Origin: Agreia sp. Leaf283 | Lineage (GTDB): Bacteria > Actinomycetota > Actinomycetes > Actinomycetales > Microbacteriaceae | Assembly: GCF_001422485.1 (NCBI RefSeq) | Contig: NZ_LMNF01000002.1 | Span: 1 to 64,000 of the forward strand | Direction: 5' to 3' | DNA length: 64,000 nt | Part shown: piece by piece, positions 27,022 through 36,612 of the stretch | Position numbering within the stretch: position 1 is the stretch's first letter | Layout: every line of letters starts with the position of its first letter | Program-made: the position numbers and the translations under genes | Notes under the pieces: model-generated | Told to the model about the DNA's origin: nothing | The model's database searches: none | Seen by the model: the letters and a program-made list of their open reading frames with translations, nothing else

Positions 27022-27432
27022 ATGACTCAGAGCGCTTCACGGGATCGGCCTGGCTTCGTCACCGTCGCCGTTGTGGTGATGTACCTGGGCGGGATCGCCC
27101 AGATCGCCCTCGGCATCCTGACCCTGTTCATTCGCTACATTCCCGACGCGCCGACCGGCGACGTCGGCCTTCTCGTGTCGCTCTTCGGTGCGGGCATGAT
27201 CCTGTTCGGACTGTTCGTCATAGCGCTCGCGTCGGGGGTGGCCCGGGGGAGCCGGGCGGCTCGGGTGTCAGCCACTGTCGTACTGCTGCTCGCCCTCGCC
27301 CTGGCGATCGCCGATCTGATCGTCGCGGGCGACGGCGACTGGTCGGGCGTGGCAGTGCAGCTCGTGTCGTCGGCCGCCGTCATCCTGCCCCTGTGGACGG
27401 GAGCAGGGCGTCGCTACTTCGCCCCGCGCTGA
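27022..27432 (+). CDS. Four-helix membrane protein of unknown function
   Basis: 136 residues with four predicted membrane segments (about 12-36, 48-70, 76-98 and 108-125) and a short basic C-terminus. No family signature beyond this topology is recognised. Its 3' end overlaps the convergent P-type ATPase gene by 19 bases. No strong ribosome binding site is visible before its ATG. Confidence 0.65.
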   Translation: MTQSASRDRPGFVTVAVVVMYLGGIAQIALGILTLFIRYIPDAPTGDVGLLVSLFGAGMILFGLFVIALASGVARGSRAARVSATVVLLLALALAIADLIVAGDGDWSGVAVQLVSSAAVILPLWTGAGRRYFAPR

Positions 27433-29798
27433 CTCACGGCCAGCTCCGCGTCACGGCGAGCTATCCTGCGGTGGGCGAAGCGCACGATCTCGATCAGCGC
27501 GATCGACACGAGCGAGGCTGCGAGCACGAGCAGGGCGGTCGGCAGCGTGAGGTCGACGAGCTGAAGGAAGTCGCGCACGATCGGCACCGTGTACACCAGC
27601 ACGAGGCCGATCATCATGGCGCCGATCACCACGCCCTTGAACCTGGTCACCGGGCGTGACAGCACCACGAGGATCCAGAGACCGATGATCGTGAGGATCA
27701 GGGTCGAGCCGGTGCGGATCTCGGCCTCGGCGATGTTCTGGCCGGCTGCGAGCCGCGCGTAGGCGGCGATGCCGAGCGTCACGGCGACGCCGGCCGGGAT
27801 GGCGAAGGTGAGCGAGCGGCGCAAGAAGCCGGGCACATAGCGCTGGGCGTTCGGCAGCAGCGCGAGGAAGAACGCCGGGATGCCGATGGTCAGGCCGTCG
27901 GTCACCGACAGCTGTCGAGGCAGGAACGGAAACGGCAGCAGCAGGATGCCGAAGGTGATCGCGAGGAACGTGGCGTACGCGGTCTTGGTGAGGAACAGCA
28001 TGGACACGCGCTCGATGTTCGCGATCACCTGGCGCCCCTCCGCCACGACGCTGGGCAGGTGCGAGAAGCGCCCGTCGAGCAGCACCAGCCGGGCGACCGC
28101 CTTGGTGGCGGCGGCCCCCGAGTTCATCGCGACCCCGATGTCGGCCTCCTTGATCGCGAGCGCGTCGTTCACCCCGTCTCCGGTCATGGCGACCGTGTGG
28201 CCCGCTGCCTTGAGCCGCACCACGATGCGCTTCTTCTGATCCGGGGTGACCCGGCCGAACACGATGTACTCGTTCAGCACCGCGAGCAGCTCATCGTCGC
28301 CGTCGGGCAGCTCGCGGGCGTCGAAACCGCGGGGCGCGTCGAGACCGACCTCACGCGCGATGGCCGCGACCGTCTGAGGATTGTCGCCGGAGATGATGCG
28401 CACGCCCACGCCCTGGGCGGCGAAGTAGCCGAGCGTCTCGGCGGCATCCGGACGGATGTTCTCGCGAAAGGTGAGGAGCGCGACCGGAACCGCGTCGGCG
28501 GGGACCGTCTCGTCGTCGGTCGGCGAGCCGTGGGCGAGGACGAGGGTGCGGCGACCGGTGGCCGCGAGCTCCGCCGCCCGTGCCGCGAGCTGCTGGTGAT
28601 CGTCGCCGTCGGATTTCCCGGACGGGAAGACCATCTCGGGCCCGCCCAGAACCCACATGCCGTCGTCGAAGATCACGGCGCTCCACTTTCTGGCGGAGGA
28701 GAACGGCACACGATCGAGAACGGCCTCGCGGGGCGAGTCCGTGAACCGGGAGGCGAGACTGCGTGCCGTCGCGTTCGCGTCGTTCTGCACGCCATACCAG
28801 GCGAGCACCCCCTCCCAGCCGGTGACCTCGGTAAGCACGTGCGCTTCGTCGAACACGATGTCGCCCTGCGTCAGCGTTCCGGTCTTGTCGAGGCAGATCA
28901 TGTCGACCCGGGCGAGGCCCTCGACCGCGGGAAGCTCCTGCACGAGAACCTGCTGCCTCGCGAGCTTGACCGCTCCGACGGCGAAGGTGATGCTCGTCAT
29001 CAGAACGAGACCCAGCGGCACCATGGCGACGACCGAGGCGATGGTCGCCGTGGCGGCGACACGCCAGCCTCCGCTCGAGGCCGCGTCGACCCAGCCGCCC
29101 TGTGTCATCATCTGGGCGTTCAGCACCAGCAGGGCGACCGGGCCGATGATCCAGGCAACCCATTTCAGCACCCGGTTGATCGAGGAGCGCAGTTCGCTCG
29201 CGACGAGGGAGAATCGCTTCGCCTCGGCGGAGAGCGAGTTCGCGAACGAGTCCGCGCCGACGCGGTCGACGACCGCGGTGCCCTCGCCCCCGACGACGAC
29301 CGAGCCCGACAGCACGCGATCCCCGGGTACCTTCTCGACGGCATCCGATTCGCCGGTGAGCATCGACTCGTCGACCTGCAGGCCGCTCGAGGCGTCGATG
29401 AGTCCGTCGGCGGCCACCTGGTCGCCCGCCCGCAGCACGAGCGTGTCGTCGACCACGACGAGCGCGATGTCGATCTCGGTCTCGGAGCCGTCTCGCAGCA
29501 CTCGGGCGTGCGGGGCATTCAGCACGGCCAGTCGGTCGAGCGCCCGTTTGGCCCGGTACTCCTGCACACTGCCGATAACCGCGTTGGCGACCGCGCTGAA
29601 GCCGAACAGGGCGTCCTGCCAGCGGCCGATCGCGAGAAGCACCAGGAAGCACACGAGGATGATGCCGTTGAAGAGCGTGAGCACGTTGGTGCGCACGATG
29701 CTCCACACGCTGCGGCTCGTGTCCTGGACGAACGCGTTCGTCCTGCCGTCGGCGACGCGCTGTGCCACCTCGGCGGAACTCAGACCCGAACCCGTCAC
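27414..29798 (-). CDS. P-type cation-transporting ATPase, CtpE-like
   Basis: 794 residues from GTG 29798. All P-type motifs are seen: TGES near 145-148, phosphorylation site DKTGTLTQG near 303, and AMTGDGVNDALAIKEADIGVA near 533-553. Ten membrane helices are suggested, with pairs at about 35-80 and 210-270 and six after 590. There is no N-terminal metal-binding domain and no CPC motif, which separates it from heavy-metal pumps. The layout and MVPLGLVLMTSITFAVGA segment resemble mycobacterial CtpE, reported as a Ca2+ importer; the ion is inferred. Monocistronic. Confidence 0.88.
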   Translation of the reverse strand: MTGSGLSSAEVAQRVADGRTNAFVQDTSRSVWSIVRTNVLTLFNGIILVCFLVLLAIGRWQDALFGFSAVANAVIGSVQEYRAKRALDRLAVLNAPHARVLRDGSETEIDIALVVVDDTLVLRAGDQVAADGLIDASSGLQVDESMLTGESDAVEKVPGDRVLSGSVVVGGEGTAVVDRVGADSFANSLSAEAKRFSLVASELRSSINRVLKWVAWIIGPVALLVLNAQMMTQGGWVDAASSGGWRVAATATIASVVAMVPLGLVLMTSITFAVGAVKLARQQVLVQELPAVEGLARVDMICLDKTGTLTQGDIVFDEAHVLTEVTGWEGVLAWYGVQNDANATARSLASRFTDSPREAVLDRVPFSSARKWSAVIFDDGMWVLGGPEMVFPSGKSDGDDHQQLAARAAELAATGRRTLVLAHGSPTDDETVPADAVPVALLTFRENIRPDAAETLGYFAAQGVGVRIISGDNPQTVAAIAREVGLDAPRGFDARELPDGDDELLAVLNEYIVFGRVTPDQKKRIVVRLKAAGHTVAMTGDGVNDALAIKEADIGVAMNSGAAATKAVARLVLLDGRFSHLPSVVAEGRQVIANIERVSMLFLTKTAYATFLAITFGILLLPFPFLPRQLSVTDGLTIGIPAFFLALLPNAQRYVPGFLRRSLTFAIPAGVAVTLGIAAYARLAAGQNIAEAEIRTGSTLILTIIGLWILVVLSRPVTRFKGVVIGAMMIGLVLVYTVPIVRDFLQLVDLTLPTALLVLAASLVSIALIEIVRFAHRRIARRDAELAVSQRGAK

Positions 29799-29862
29799 GT
29801 GCGCCCCCTCGACTTCGGCTCACTGTAGCAATCGAGCCGCGCCGAGCGCAGGCGAACTGCTC

Positions 29863-30879
29863 TCAGCGGGGTGTGTCCGCGACGCGCGGGGGAGCCGTCG
29901 TGGCCCGGGAGACGAGTCGGGTGGGCAGGAGCACGTGGGTCGATGACAGCGTCTCGCCGTCCATGAGGCTGGTCAGCATGCGCGCCGCGGCCTGACCGAT
30001 GCTCTGCATGGGCTGGCGCACCGTGGTCAGGGGCAGGGCGAGTCGGGAGGCCTCGGGCACGTCGTCGAAACCCACGACGGAGAGGTCTCGTGGAACGTCG
30101 AGTCCGAGAGAGCGGGCGACCTCGATGATCGCGATCGCCGAGAGGTCGTTCGAGGCGAAAACGGCGGTCGGAGGGTCGCGCTGCATCAGCAGTTCCTGTG
30201 CGGCGCGGCGGGCCGTGTCGGCCTCGTAGAAGCCGACCCGCACGAGGTCGGGATCGAAGGCGATGGATGCCGCGGCCAGGGCCTCGCGATAGCCGGCGTC
30301 GCGCAGACGCGACGACTTGAGATCGGGACGCCCGGAGACGAAGCCGATGCGGCGATGGCCGAGGCCGATCAGGTAGGCGGTCGCTTCGAACGCGCCCCCT
30401 CGGCTGTCGGCCTCGACCGTCGGGAGGTCGGCTCGACCGGTGTGGGGGTCGACCGCCACGATCGGCACGTCGGCTGCGACGTTCACGATGGTCGGGGTGA
30501 CGATGATGGCCCCGTCGATCAGGGTGCCGCTGAGCCTGCTCAGCGATCGGCGCTCCCAGCCCTCCCCGTCGCCGCGGCGCGATCCGCTGTAGGCGAGGAG
30601 GTCGTAGCGGGAGTCTCGCAGGCCGACGGCGACGCCCTTCAAGACCTCCGCGCTGAACGGCTCGAAGTCGGCCACGAGCACGCCGATCACGCCTGTTCGT
30701 CGCGAGCGCATGCTGCTCGCGACGAGGCTCGACTCGTAGCCGAGGGCCGCCACCGCCGCGAGCACGCGGTCGGTGGTGCCCGCCGACACGCCGTAGCGAC
30801 CGTTGACGGCCTTCGACACGGTGGCGACGGACACACCCGCCGCCGCAGCGACGTCGTGGATTGTCGCCCTCGCCATCAT
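29863..30879 (-). CDS. LacI family transcriptional repressor
   Basis: 338 residues. The helix-turn-helix occupies about 5-26 (ATIHDVAAAAGVSVATVSKA) with the hinge near 50-60, then a periplasmic-binding-like sensor domain (GVIGVLVADFEPFSAEVLKG, LGHRRIGFVSGRP, AVFASNDLSAIA). It is divergent from the sugar importer operon and presumably represses it until a sugar binds. The -10 TAGGAT stands 6 bases before the first ATG (30879), so it is probably translated leaderless; the second ATG (30876) is the other choice. Confidence 0.92.
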   Translation of the reverse strand: MMARATIHDVAAAAGVSVATVSKAVNGRYGVSAGTTDRVLAAVAALGYESSLVASSMRSRRTGVIGVLVADFEPFSAEVLKGVAVGLRDSRYDLLAYSGSRRGDGEGWERRSLSRLSGTLIDGAIIVTPTIVNVAADVPIVAVDPHTGRADLPTVEADSRGGAFEATAYLIGLGHRRIGFVSGRPDLKSSRLRDAGYREALAAASIAFDPDLVRVGFYEADTARRAAQELLMQRDPPTAVFASNDLSAIAIIEVARSLGLDVPRDLSVVGFDDVPEASRLALPLTTVRQPMQSIGQAAARMLTSLMDGETLSSTHVLLPTRLVSRATTAPPRVADTPR

Positions 30880-30885
30880 GGGCCG

Positions 30886-30891
30886 ATCCTA
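30886..30891 (-). promoter_or_regulatory. Candidate -10 element of the lacI-type gene
   Basis: TAGGAT on the minus strand, 6 bases from ATG 30879 with no ribosome binding site. Confidence 0.5.
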
Positions 30892-30910
30892 GTGCGGATT
30901 TCGGGCCGTG

Positions 30911-30960
30911 CGAAAATGATTTCGAAAACGTTTGACGGTCCTCACGGGGTCACGCACACT
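30911..30960. promoter_or_regulatory. LacI-type operator and promoter of the sugar importer
   Basis: Two overlapping palindromes, TTTCGAAA (30920-30927) and AAACGTTT (30926-30933), sit 40-55 bases from the lacI start. The second merges with a -35-like TTGACG (30932-30937), 17 bases before CACACT. LacI-family sites are CG-centred dyads of this kind, so a repressor bound here could block both divergent promoters. Confidence 0.6.
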
Positions 30961-31105
30961 GATGACGCCCGACCCGACAGCATCGCCTCGGATCCATGAC
31001 GGATCCGGGTATCAGGTCGGACGGTACGACGCACGACCCCGTGCACCAGCACAGCGCCCGCACAGCCGCGGGCGCCCCTCAATGAAGAGAGCAGGTTCGA
31101 ATCAC

Positions 31106-32389
31106 ATGAGACTCACCAAATTCGTCGCTGGCTCGGCCGCGATCCTCGTGGGCGCACTCGCGCTCAGCGGATGCAGCGCCGGATCGAGCGACTCCGCCGA
31201 CGGGAAAGTCACTCTGACGATGTGGCACAACTCCACGACCGGCGACGGCAAGAAGTACTGGGACGACACGGCGGCCGCGTTCGAGAAGGCGAACCCCAAC
31301 GTCACCGTGGAGATCCAGTCCGTGCAGAACGAGGAGATGGACGGCAAGCTGCAGACCGCCCTCAACTCCGGCGACGCGCCTGACATCTTCATGGCGCGCG
31401 GCGGCGGCAAGCTCGCCGACGTGGTCAAGGCAGGCCAGGCGATGGACCTCACATCGGGGCTCACCGACGCGACGAAGACGGCGGTCGGAAACAGCCTCTC
31501 GGCGTTCGAGATCGACGGCAAGAACTACGGAGTGCCCACTGCAGTGCTCCCGTCCGGCTTCTTCTACTCGTCTGATCTGCTCACCCAGGCGGGCATCACC
31601 GACACTCCGAAGACGATCGACGAGCTCGAGGCCGCCGACGAGAAGCTCAAGGCGGCCGGCATCGCCCCCATCGCCGTCGGAGCGAAGGACGCGTGGCCTG
31701 CAGCCCACTGGTACTACAACTTCGCGCTGCGCGCCTGCTCGCAGGATGTGCTCAACGAGGCAGCCACGAGCCGCAACTTCGACGACGACTGCTGGCTGAA
31801 GGCCGGCGAGAATCTGGAGTCGTTCATCAAGACGGAGCCGTTCAACGACGGCTTCCTCACCACCGCAGCCCAGCAGGGCGCGGGTTCCTCTGCCGGTCTG
31901 ATCGCGAACAGGCAGGCCGCCATGGAACTGATGGGCGCCTGGGATCCGGGAGTCATCGCATCCCTCACCCCCGACCAGAAGCCTCTCGCCGACCTGAAGT
32001 GGTTCCCGTTCCCCGAGGTGCCGGGCGGCGACGGTGAGGCCGGAGCCATGATGGGTGGCGTCGACGGTTTCACCTGCTGGGTGAACGCTCCGAAGGAGTG
32101 CGTCGACTTCCTCAACTTCACGGCAGAGAAGGCCAACCAGGAGGCGTACGCCACGGCGTTCCAGACCTTGCCCGCATCGACTGAGGCCCAGTCGTCCGTC
32201 ACCGACCCTGCTCTGAAGGACGTGCTGGCCGCGTACAACGACGCTCCCTACGTGAGTGTGTGGCTCGACACGCTTTACGGGCAGAACGTCGGCAACGCGC
32301 TGAACGTCGCGGTCGTCGACATGTTCGCGGGCAAGGGCGATGCGCAGAGCATCGTCGACGCCGTGAACGCTGCGGCAGCGAAGTCCTAG
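31106..32389 (+). CDS. Sugar ABC transporter substrate-binding lipoprotein (CUT1 type)
   Basis: 427 residues from ATG 31106; an in-frame ATG at 31082 would add eight. A lipoprotein signal (KFVAGSAAILVGALALSGCS) places the lipidated Cys near residue 23. The mature part is a type 1 extracellular solute-binding protein (VTLTMWHNSTTGDGKKYWDD, NSGDAPDIFMARGGGKLAD). It captures an oligosaccharide outside the cell and delivers it to the two permeases encoded next. The linked GH3 enzyme suggests a beta-linked glucoside or xylo-oligosaccharide; this is inference. Confidence 0.92.
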   Translation: MRLTKFVAGSAAILVGALALSGCSAGSSDSADGKVTLTMWHNSTTGDGKKYWDDTAAAFEKANPNVTVEIQSVQNEEMDGKLQTALNSGDAPDIFMARGGGKLADVVKAGQAMDLTSGLTDATKTAVGNSLSAFEIDGKNYGVPTAVLPSGFFYSSDLLTQAGITDTPKTIDELEAADEKLKAAGIAPIAVGAKDAWPAAHWYYNFALRACSQDVLNEAATSRNFDDDCWLKAGENLESFIKTEPFNDGFLTTAAQQGAGSSAGLIANRQAAMELMGAWDPGVIASLTPDQKPLADLKWFPFPEVPGGDGEAGAMMGGVDGFTCWVNAPKECVDFLNFTAEKANQEAYATAFQTLPASTEAQSSVTDPALKDVLAAYNDAPYVSVWLDTLYGQNVGNALNVAVVDMFAGKGDAQSIVDAVNAAAAKS

Positions 32390-32400
32390 GAGAGAAACCG

Positions 32401-33417
32401 ATGGCTGTCCTGCGCGAAGAAACGCACACAGAGGAAGCCGCGCGGGGCAGCCGGCGCCCAGCCGAGGGAGGCGCTTCGGCGCTTCCCCCGGCGGTTCCGA
32501 GCCCGCGCGCCCGGTCCCACTGGCCCAAGCGAGCAGAGCTCCTGCTGCTGATCGGCCCCGCCCTGCTGGTCTTCCTGGCCTTCGTCATCCTGCCCGTCGT
32601 CCTCGCCGCCTACTACGGCTTCTTCAGCTGGTCGGGCTACGGCGCGGCCACAGACTTCGTGGGTCTGCGCAACTACATCACCATCCTCACCGACCCGGCC
32701 TTCCTGGAGGCCCTCGGTCACAACGGGTTCATCGTGGTGATGTCGCTCGTGCTGCAGGGCCCCCTCGCCCTCGGCATCGCGCTTCTGCTCAACCGCAAGC
32801 TGCGCTTCCAATCGTTGATCCGGGTTCTGATCTTCGTGCCCTACGTCATCTCCGAGGTCGTCGTGGGCCTCGGCTGGAGCCTGATGCTCCAGTCCAACGG
32901 CGCTCTGAACGGCCTGCTCGAGAAGGTCGGACTCGGAGGCCTCGCCACCGACTGGCTCAGCGACCCGAGCGTGGCGATCTGGACCCTGCTCGTGATCATC
33001 ACGTGGAAGTACGTCGGGTTCGCGGTCATCCTGTTCCTCGCCGGACTCCAGGGGATTCCCGACGAGATCACCGAGGCCGCGCGCATCGACGGGGCCAGCT
33101 ACTGGCAGGTTCAGCGCTACATCGTTCTGCCGCTCATGGGACCGACCGTTCGCATCTGGGCGTTCCTGTCGATCATCGGCTCGCTGCAACTCTTCGACCT
33201 GGTCTGGATCGTCTGGGGTCAATACGTGGCCGGCACTGCGGGCACCTCGACCATGGCGACCTACATGGTGGCGAATGGTCGCAACTCGGGCAGCTACGGC
33301 TACGGCAACGCCGTGGCGGTCGTCATCTTCCTCATCTCCCTCGTCGTCGCGCTCCTCTACCAGCGCTTCATCCTGCGCCGCGATTCAGCGGTCACCACTA
33401 CCGGAGGCGCACACTGA
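32401..33417 (+). CDS. Sugar ABC transporter permease (MalF-like)
   Basis: 338 residues, ATG with AGGAGA upstream, 11 bases after the binding-protein stop. About 40 polar residues precede six membrane helices. The EAA loop EAARIDGASYWQVQRYIVLP near 225-244 contacts the ATPase. It pairs with the next gene product to form the channel. Stop and next start overlap (TGATG). Confidence 0.93.
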   Translation: MAVLREETHTEEAARGSRRPAEGGASALPPAVPSPRARSHWPKRAELLLLIGPALLVFLAFVILPVVLAAYYGFFSWSGYGAATDFVGLRNYITILTDPAFLEALGHNGFIVVMSLVLQGPLALGIALLLNRKLRFQSLIRVLIFVPYVISEVVVGLGWSLMLQSNGALNGLLEKVGLGGLATDWLSDPSVAIWTLLVIITWKYVGFAVILFLAGLQGIPDEITEAARIDGASYWQVQRYIVLPLMGPTVRIWAFLSIIGSLQLFDLVWIVWGQYVAGTAGTSTMATYMVANGRNSGSYGYGNAVAVVIFLISLVVALLYQRFILRRDSAVTTTGGAH

Positions 33418-34289
33418 TGGCCATCGCCGCACCCCTCGCATCCCGACCCCGCCGCAGGCGAGTGTCGGAACAGAGCAGGCGCTCCAGCCTGATCTCCTAC
33501 CTCGTCGCCCTCGTGCTGGTCGGGCTGATGCTGGCGCCCGTGGCGTACATCATCCTCGGTGGGTTCCGCACGAACTCCGAGATCACGGTCGATCCCTCGG
33601 GATTCCCCCAGGCCTGGGCCTGGTCGAACTTCGGCGACGTCCTGGCCAGCGGGTCGTTCTGGACGCAGGTGCTCAACTCGACGGTCGCCGCTGTCTGCAC
33701 CACCGTCTTCGTCGTCGTGCTGGGACTCATGGCCGCCTATGGTCTTTCGCGCTACGCGTTCCGCGGAAGGGCGGCCGTCTACGCGCTGTTCACGGCGGGG
33801 CTCATGTTCCCGCTCACGGTTGCGATCACACCGCTGTACATCCTGGTGCGCAACCTCGGCCTGACCAACTCCCTCGCCGGCGTCATCATCCCGCAGATCG
33901 CCTTCGCTCTGCCGCTCACGATCATAGTGCTGGTGCCTTTCCTCGCGGCCATTCCGAACGAGCTGCAGGAGGCCGCCGCGATCGATGGACTCGGCCGGCT
34001 CGGGTTCTTCTTCCGTATGGTCGTGCGACTGTCGCTTCCCGGTGTCATCACCGTCGGCATCCTGGCGTTCATCGCGAGCTGGAACGCCTACCTGCTGCCG
34101 CTGTTCATCCTGAACGGAGAGGCGTCGTACACCCTGCCGCTCGGAACGCAGGCCTTCGCCTCGCAGTACGCCGTCGACACCGCCAAGGTGCTCGCCTTCA
34201 CGTCGTTGTCGATGATTCCGGCCCTCGTCTTCTTCAGCCTGTTCGAACGTCGCATCGTCGGCGGTCTCACCGGTGCGGTCAAGGGCTGA
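33417..34289 (+). CDS. Sugar ABC transporter permease (MalG-like)
   Basis: 290 residues with six membrane helices and an EAA loop (EAAAIDGLGRLGFFFRMVV) near 185. It starts on the last base of the preceding gene. No ATPase gene follows, so the pair must use a shared multi-sugar ATPase (MsmK/MsiK type) encoded elsewhere, which is common for CUT1 importers in actinobacteria. Confidence 0.93.
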   Translation: MAIAAPLASRPRRRRVSEQSRRSSLISYLVALVLVGLMLAPVAYIILGGFRTNSEITVDPSGFPQAWAWSNFGDVLASGSFWTQVLNSTVAAVCTTVFVVVLGLMAAYGLSRYAFRGRAAVYALFTAGLMFPLTVAITPLYILVRNLGLTNSLAGVIIPQIAFALPLTIIVLVPFLAAIPNELQEAAAIDGLGRLGFFFRMVVRLSLPGVITVGILAFIASWNAYLLPLFILNGEASYTLPLGTQAFASQYAVDTAKVLAFTSLSMIPALVFFSLFERRIVGGLTGAVKG

Positions 34290-34293
34290 GCGC

Positions 34294-36603
34294 GTGAGTA
34301 TCGGACAGGTGGAGATCGCCGCGGCGACTCCCGGGGCATCCTCCCGCGTGCTCGAGCTGCTCGCGCGCATGACTCTCGAGGAGAAACTGGCTCAACTGGT
34401 GGGTTTCTGGGTCGACCAGGGCGACGAGGTCGTGGCGCCCATGGCGGGCGAGATGGCCTCGTCGACGAGGTACGAGGATGCGACGGCGCACGGCCTCGGT
34501 CACCTCACGCGGGTCTACGGCACGCGGCCCGTCGACCCCGCGGAGCGCGCAGCATGGCTGTGGTCGGAGCAGCGCCGGCTGCAGACGGAGACCCGCCTCG
34601 GGATCCCCGCCCTTGTACACGAGGAGTGCCTCACCGGCCTCGCCGCCTGGAAGGCCGCGACGTTCCCGACACCGCTTGCCTGGGGTGCGGCTTTCGATCC
34701 GCAGCTGGTCGAACGCATGGGACACGCCATCGGCCGCTCCATGCGCGAGCTCGGTGTGCACCAGGGCCTCGCCCCGGTGCTCGACGTCATCCGCGACCCC
34801 CGATGGGGCCGGGTCGACGAGTGCATCGCCGAGGATCCCTACGTCGTCGGCACCATCGGCACCGCCTACGTGCGGGGCCTGCAGGATGCCGGGGTGCACG
34901 CGACCCTGAAGCATTTCGTCGGCTACTCGGCGTCTCAGGCGGGCCGCAACCACGCCCCGGTCCACGTCGGGCGTCGCGAGCTCGAGGACGTGCTGCTGCC
35001 TCCGTTCGAGATGGCCGTGCGCTCCGGCGCGGTGCGCAGCGTCATGAACTCCTACGCCGAGGTCGACGGTGTGCCGGTCGCCGCGACACCCGAGTACCTG
35101 ACGGGCATCCTCCGCGACCGGTGGGGTTTCGACGGCGTCGTCGTCTCCGACTACTTCGCCGTCGCATTCCTCGAGACCATGCACGCCGTGGCCGCCGATC
35201 CAGGACAGGCGGCCCATCTCGCCCTCGAGGCGGGAATCGATGTCGAGCTTCCGAGCGGCGATGCCTATCTGGAGCCGCTCCTCGAACGGATTCGCGACGG
35301 ACGCACCCCTGAGGAGTTCGTGGATCGAGCGGTTCTGCGTGTGCTCGCGCAGAAAGTGGATCTCGGCCTGCTCGATGCGACCTTCGACACTCCTCCCGCA
35401 TCCATCGACCTCGACGACCCCGAGCACCGGGCGATCGCACGGGAACTCGCCGAGAAGTCGATCGTGCTCCTGTCGAACGACGGGATCCTGCCGCTCGCGA
35501 CGCCGACGAGCGTCGCACTGATCGGCCCGAACTCCGACAGCGCCGAGGCGCTGATGGGCTGCTATTCGTTCGCGAACCACGTGCTCGCGCACCACCCGGG
35601 TACACCTCTCGGATTCGAGATCCCGAGCGTGGAGGAGGCGCTTCGATCGAGATATCCCGGCGCGCGTATCGACGTGGAGCACGGGTGCGCCGTGGAGGGC
35701 GACGATCGCACGGGAATCGCCGCAGCCGTCGAGTCCGCCCGGTCGAGTGACGTGGCCATCGTGGTCGTCGGCGATCGAGCCGGTCTCTTCGGCAGAGGAA
35801 CCGTCGGTGAGGGCAATGACGTCGAGTCGCTCGACCTGCCCGGAGTGCAGCGTGACCTCGTCGAGGCGGTGATTGCGACGGGCACGCCCGTCGTCGTCAT
35901 CGTTCTCTCGGGACGCCCTTACGCCATCGGCTGGGCGCTCGACGGACCGACGCCCGCCGCAGCCGTCGTGCAGTCGTTCTTTCCGGGGGAGGAGGGCGGC
36001 AACGCTCTCACCGCGATCCTGGCCGGCGACGCGGAACCGTCCGGTCGCCTGCCGGTCTCTCTTCCTCGCTCGGCCGGAGCCCAGCCCTACAGCTACCTGC
36101 ACCCGATCCTCGGCGGACCGAACGAGGTGACCAGCTCGGACAGCACGCCGGTGAGACCGTTCGGGTTCGGGCTCGGGTACACGACGTTCGACCGCACAGA
36201 CCTGCGCGTCGAGCCACGAGTGGCCACCGACGGAACCATCCGGGCGAGCGTGCGCATCAGCAACAGCGGACAGCGCCGGGGAAGCGACCTCGTGCAGCTC
36301 TACGGGCGCGACCTCGTGGCCAGCGTCACCCGCCCGGTGGCCCAGCTGCTCGGCTATGCCCGGGTGGAGCTCGAGCCCGGAGAGGTCGTCGTCGTCGCAT
36401 TCGACGTTCCGACGGCTCGCCTCGCCTTCAGCAACCGCGACTTCGAGCGGGTGGTCGAGCCTGGCGACATCGAGCTCTGGGTCGGCGGCTCGTGCGCCGA
36501 CAAACAGACCCGTGCCTCGGTCACTCTGACCGGGGTCGACCACAGCATCGGTTCGGAGCCGCCCGTGCTCACCGGCGTGACGGTGGAACGCGGCCGAGAG
36601 TGA
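34294..36603 (+). CDS. Glycoside hydrolase family 3 (beta-glucosidase/xylosidase)
   Basis: 769 residues from GTG, 4 bases after the permease stop. The GH3 N-terminal barrel includes LKHFVGYSASQAGRNHAPV (substrate-binding Lys-His) and nucleophile Asp286 in GVVVSDYFAV. The C-terminal sandwich (VALIGPNSDSAEALMG) follows and a fibronectin III-like domain ends the protein from about 660 (RVSISNSGQRRGSDLVQLY-like region). No signal peptide is present, so it cleaves imported oligosaccharides in the cytoplasm. Specificity (beta-glucoside or beta-xyloside) cannot be fixed by eye. Part of the LacI-controlled operon. Confidence 0.92.
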   Translation: MSIGQVEIAAATPGASSRVLELLARMTLEEKLAQLVGFWVDQGDEVVAPMAGEMASSTRYEDATAHGLGHLTRVYGTRPVDPAERAAWLWSEQRRLQTETRLGIPALVHEECLTGLAAWKAATFPTPLAWGAAFDPQLVERMGHAIGRSMRELGVHQGLAPVLDVIRDPRWGRVDECIAEDPYVVGTIGTAYVRGLQDAGVHATLKHFVGYSASQAGRNHAPVHVGRRELEDVLLPPFEMAVRSGAVRSVMNSYAEVDGVPVAATPEYLTGILRDRWGFDGVVVSDYFAVAFLETMHAVAADPGQAAHLALEAGIDVELPSGDAYLEPLLERIRDGRTPEEFVDRAVLRVLAQKVDLGLLDATFDTPPASIDLDDPEHRAIARELAEKSIVLLSNDGILPLATPTSVALIGPNSDSAEALMGCYSFANHVLAHHPGTPLGFEIPSVEEALRSRYPGARIDVEHGCAVEGDDRTGIAAAVESARSSDVAIVVVGDRAGLFGRGTVGEGNDVESLDLPGVQRDLVEAVIATGTPVVVIVLSGRPYAIGWALDGPTPAAAVVQSFFPGEEGGNALTAILAGDAEPSGRLPVSLPRSAGAQPYSYLHPILGGPNEVTSSDSTPVRPFGFGLGYTTFDRTDLRVEPRVATDGTIRASVRISNSGQRRGSDLVQLYGRDLVASVTRPVAQLLGYARVELEPGEVVVVAFDVPTARLAFSNRDFERVVEPGDIELWVGGSCADKQTRASVTLTGVDHSIGSEPPVLTGVTVERGRE

Positions 36604-36612
36604 GGGGGCGGG

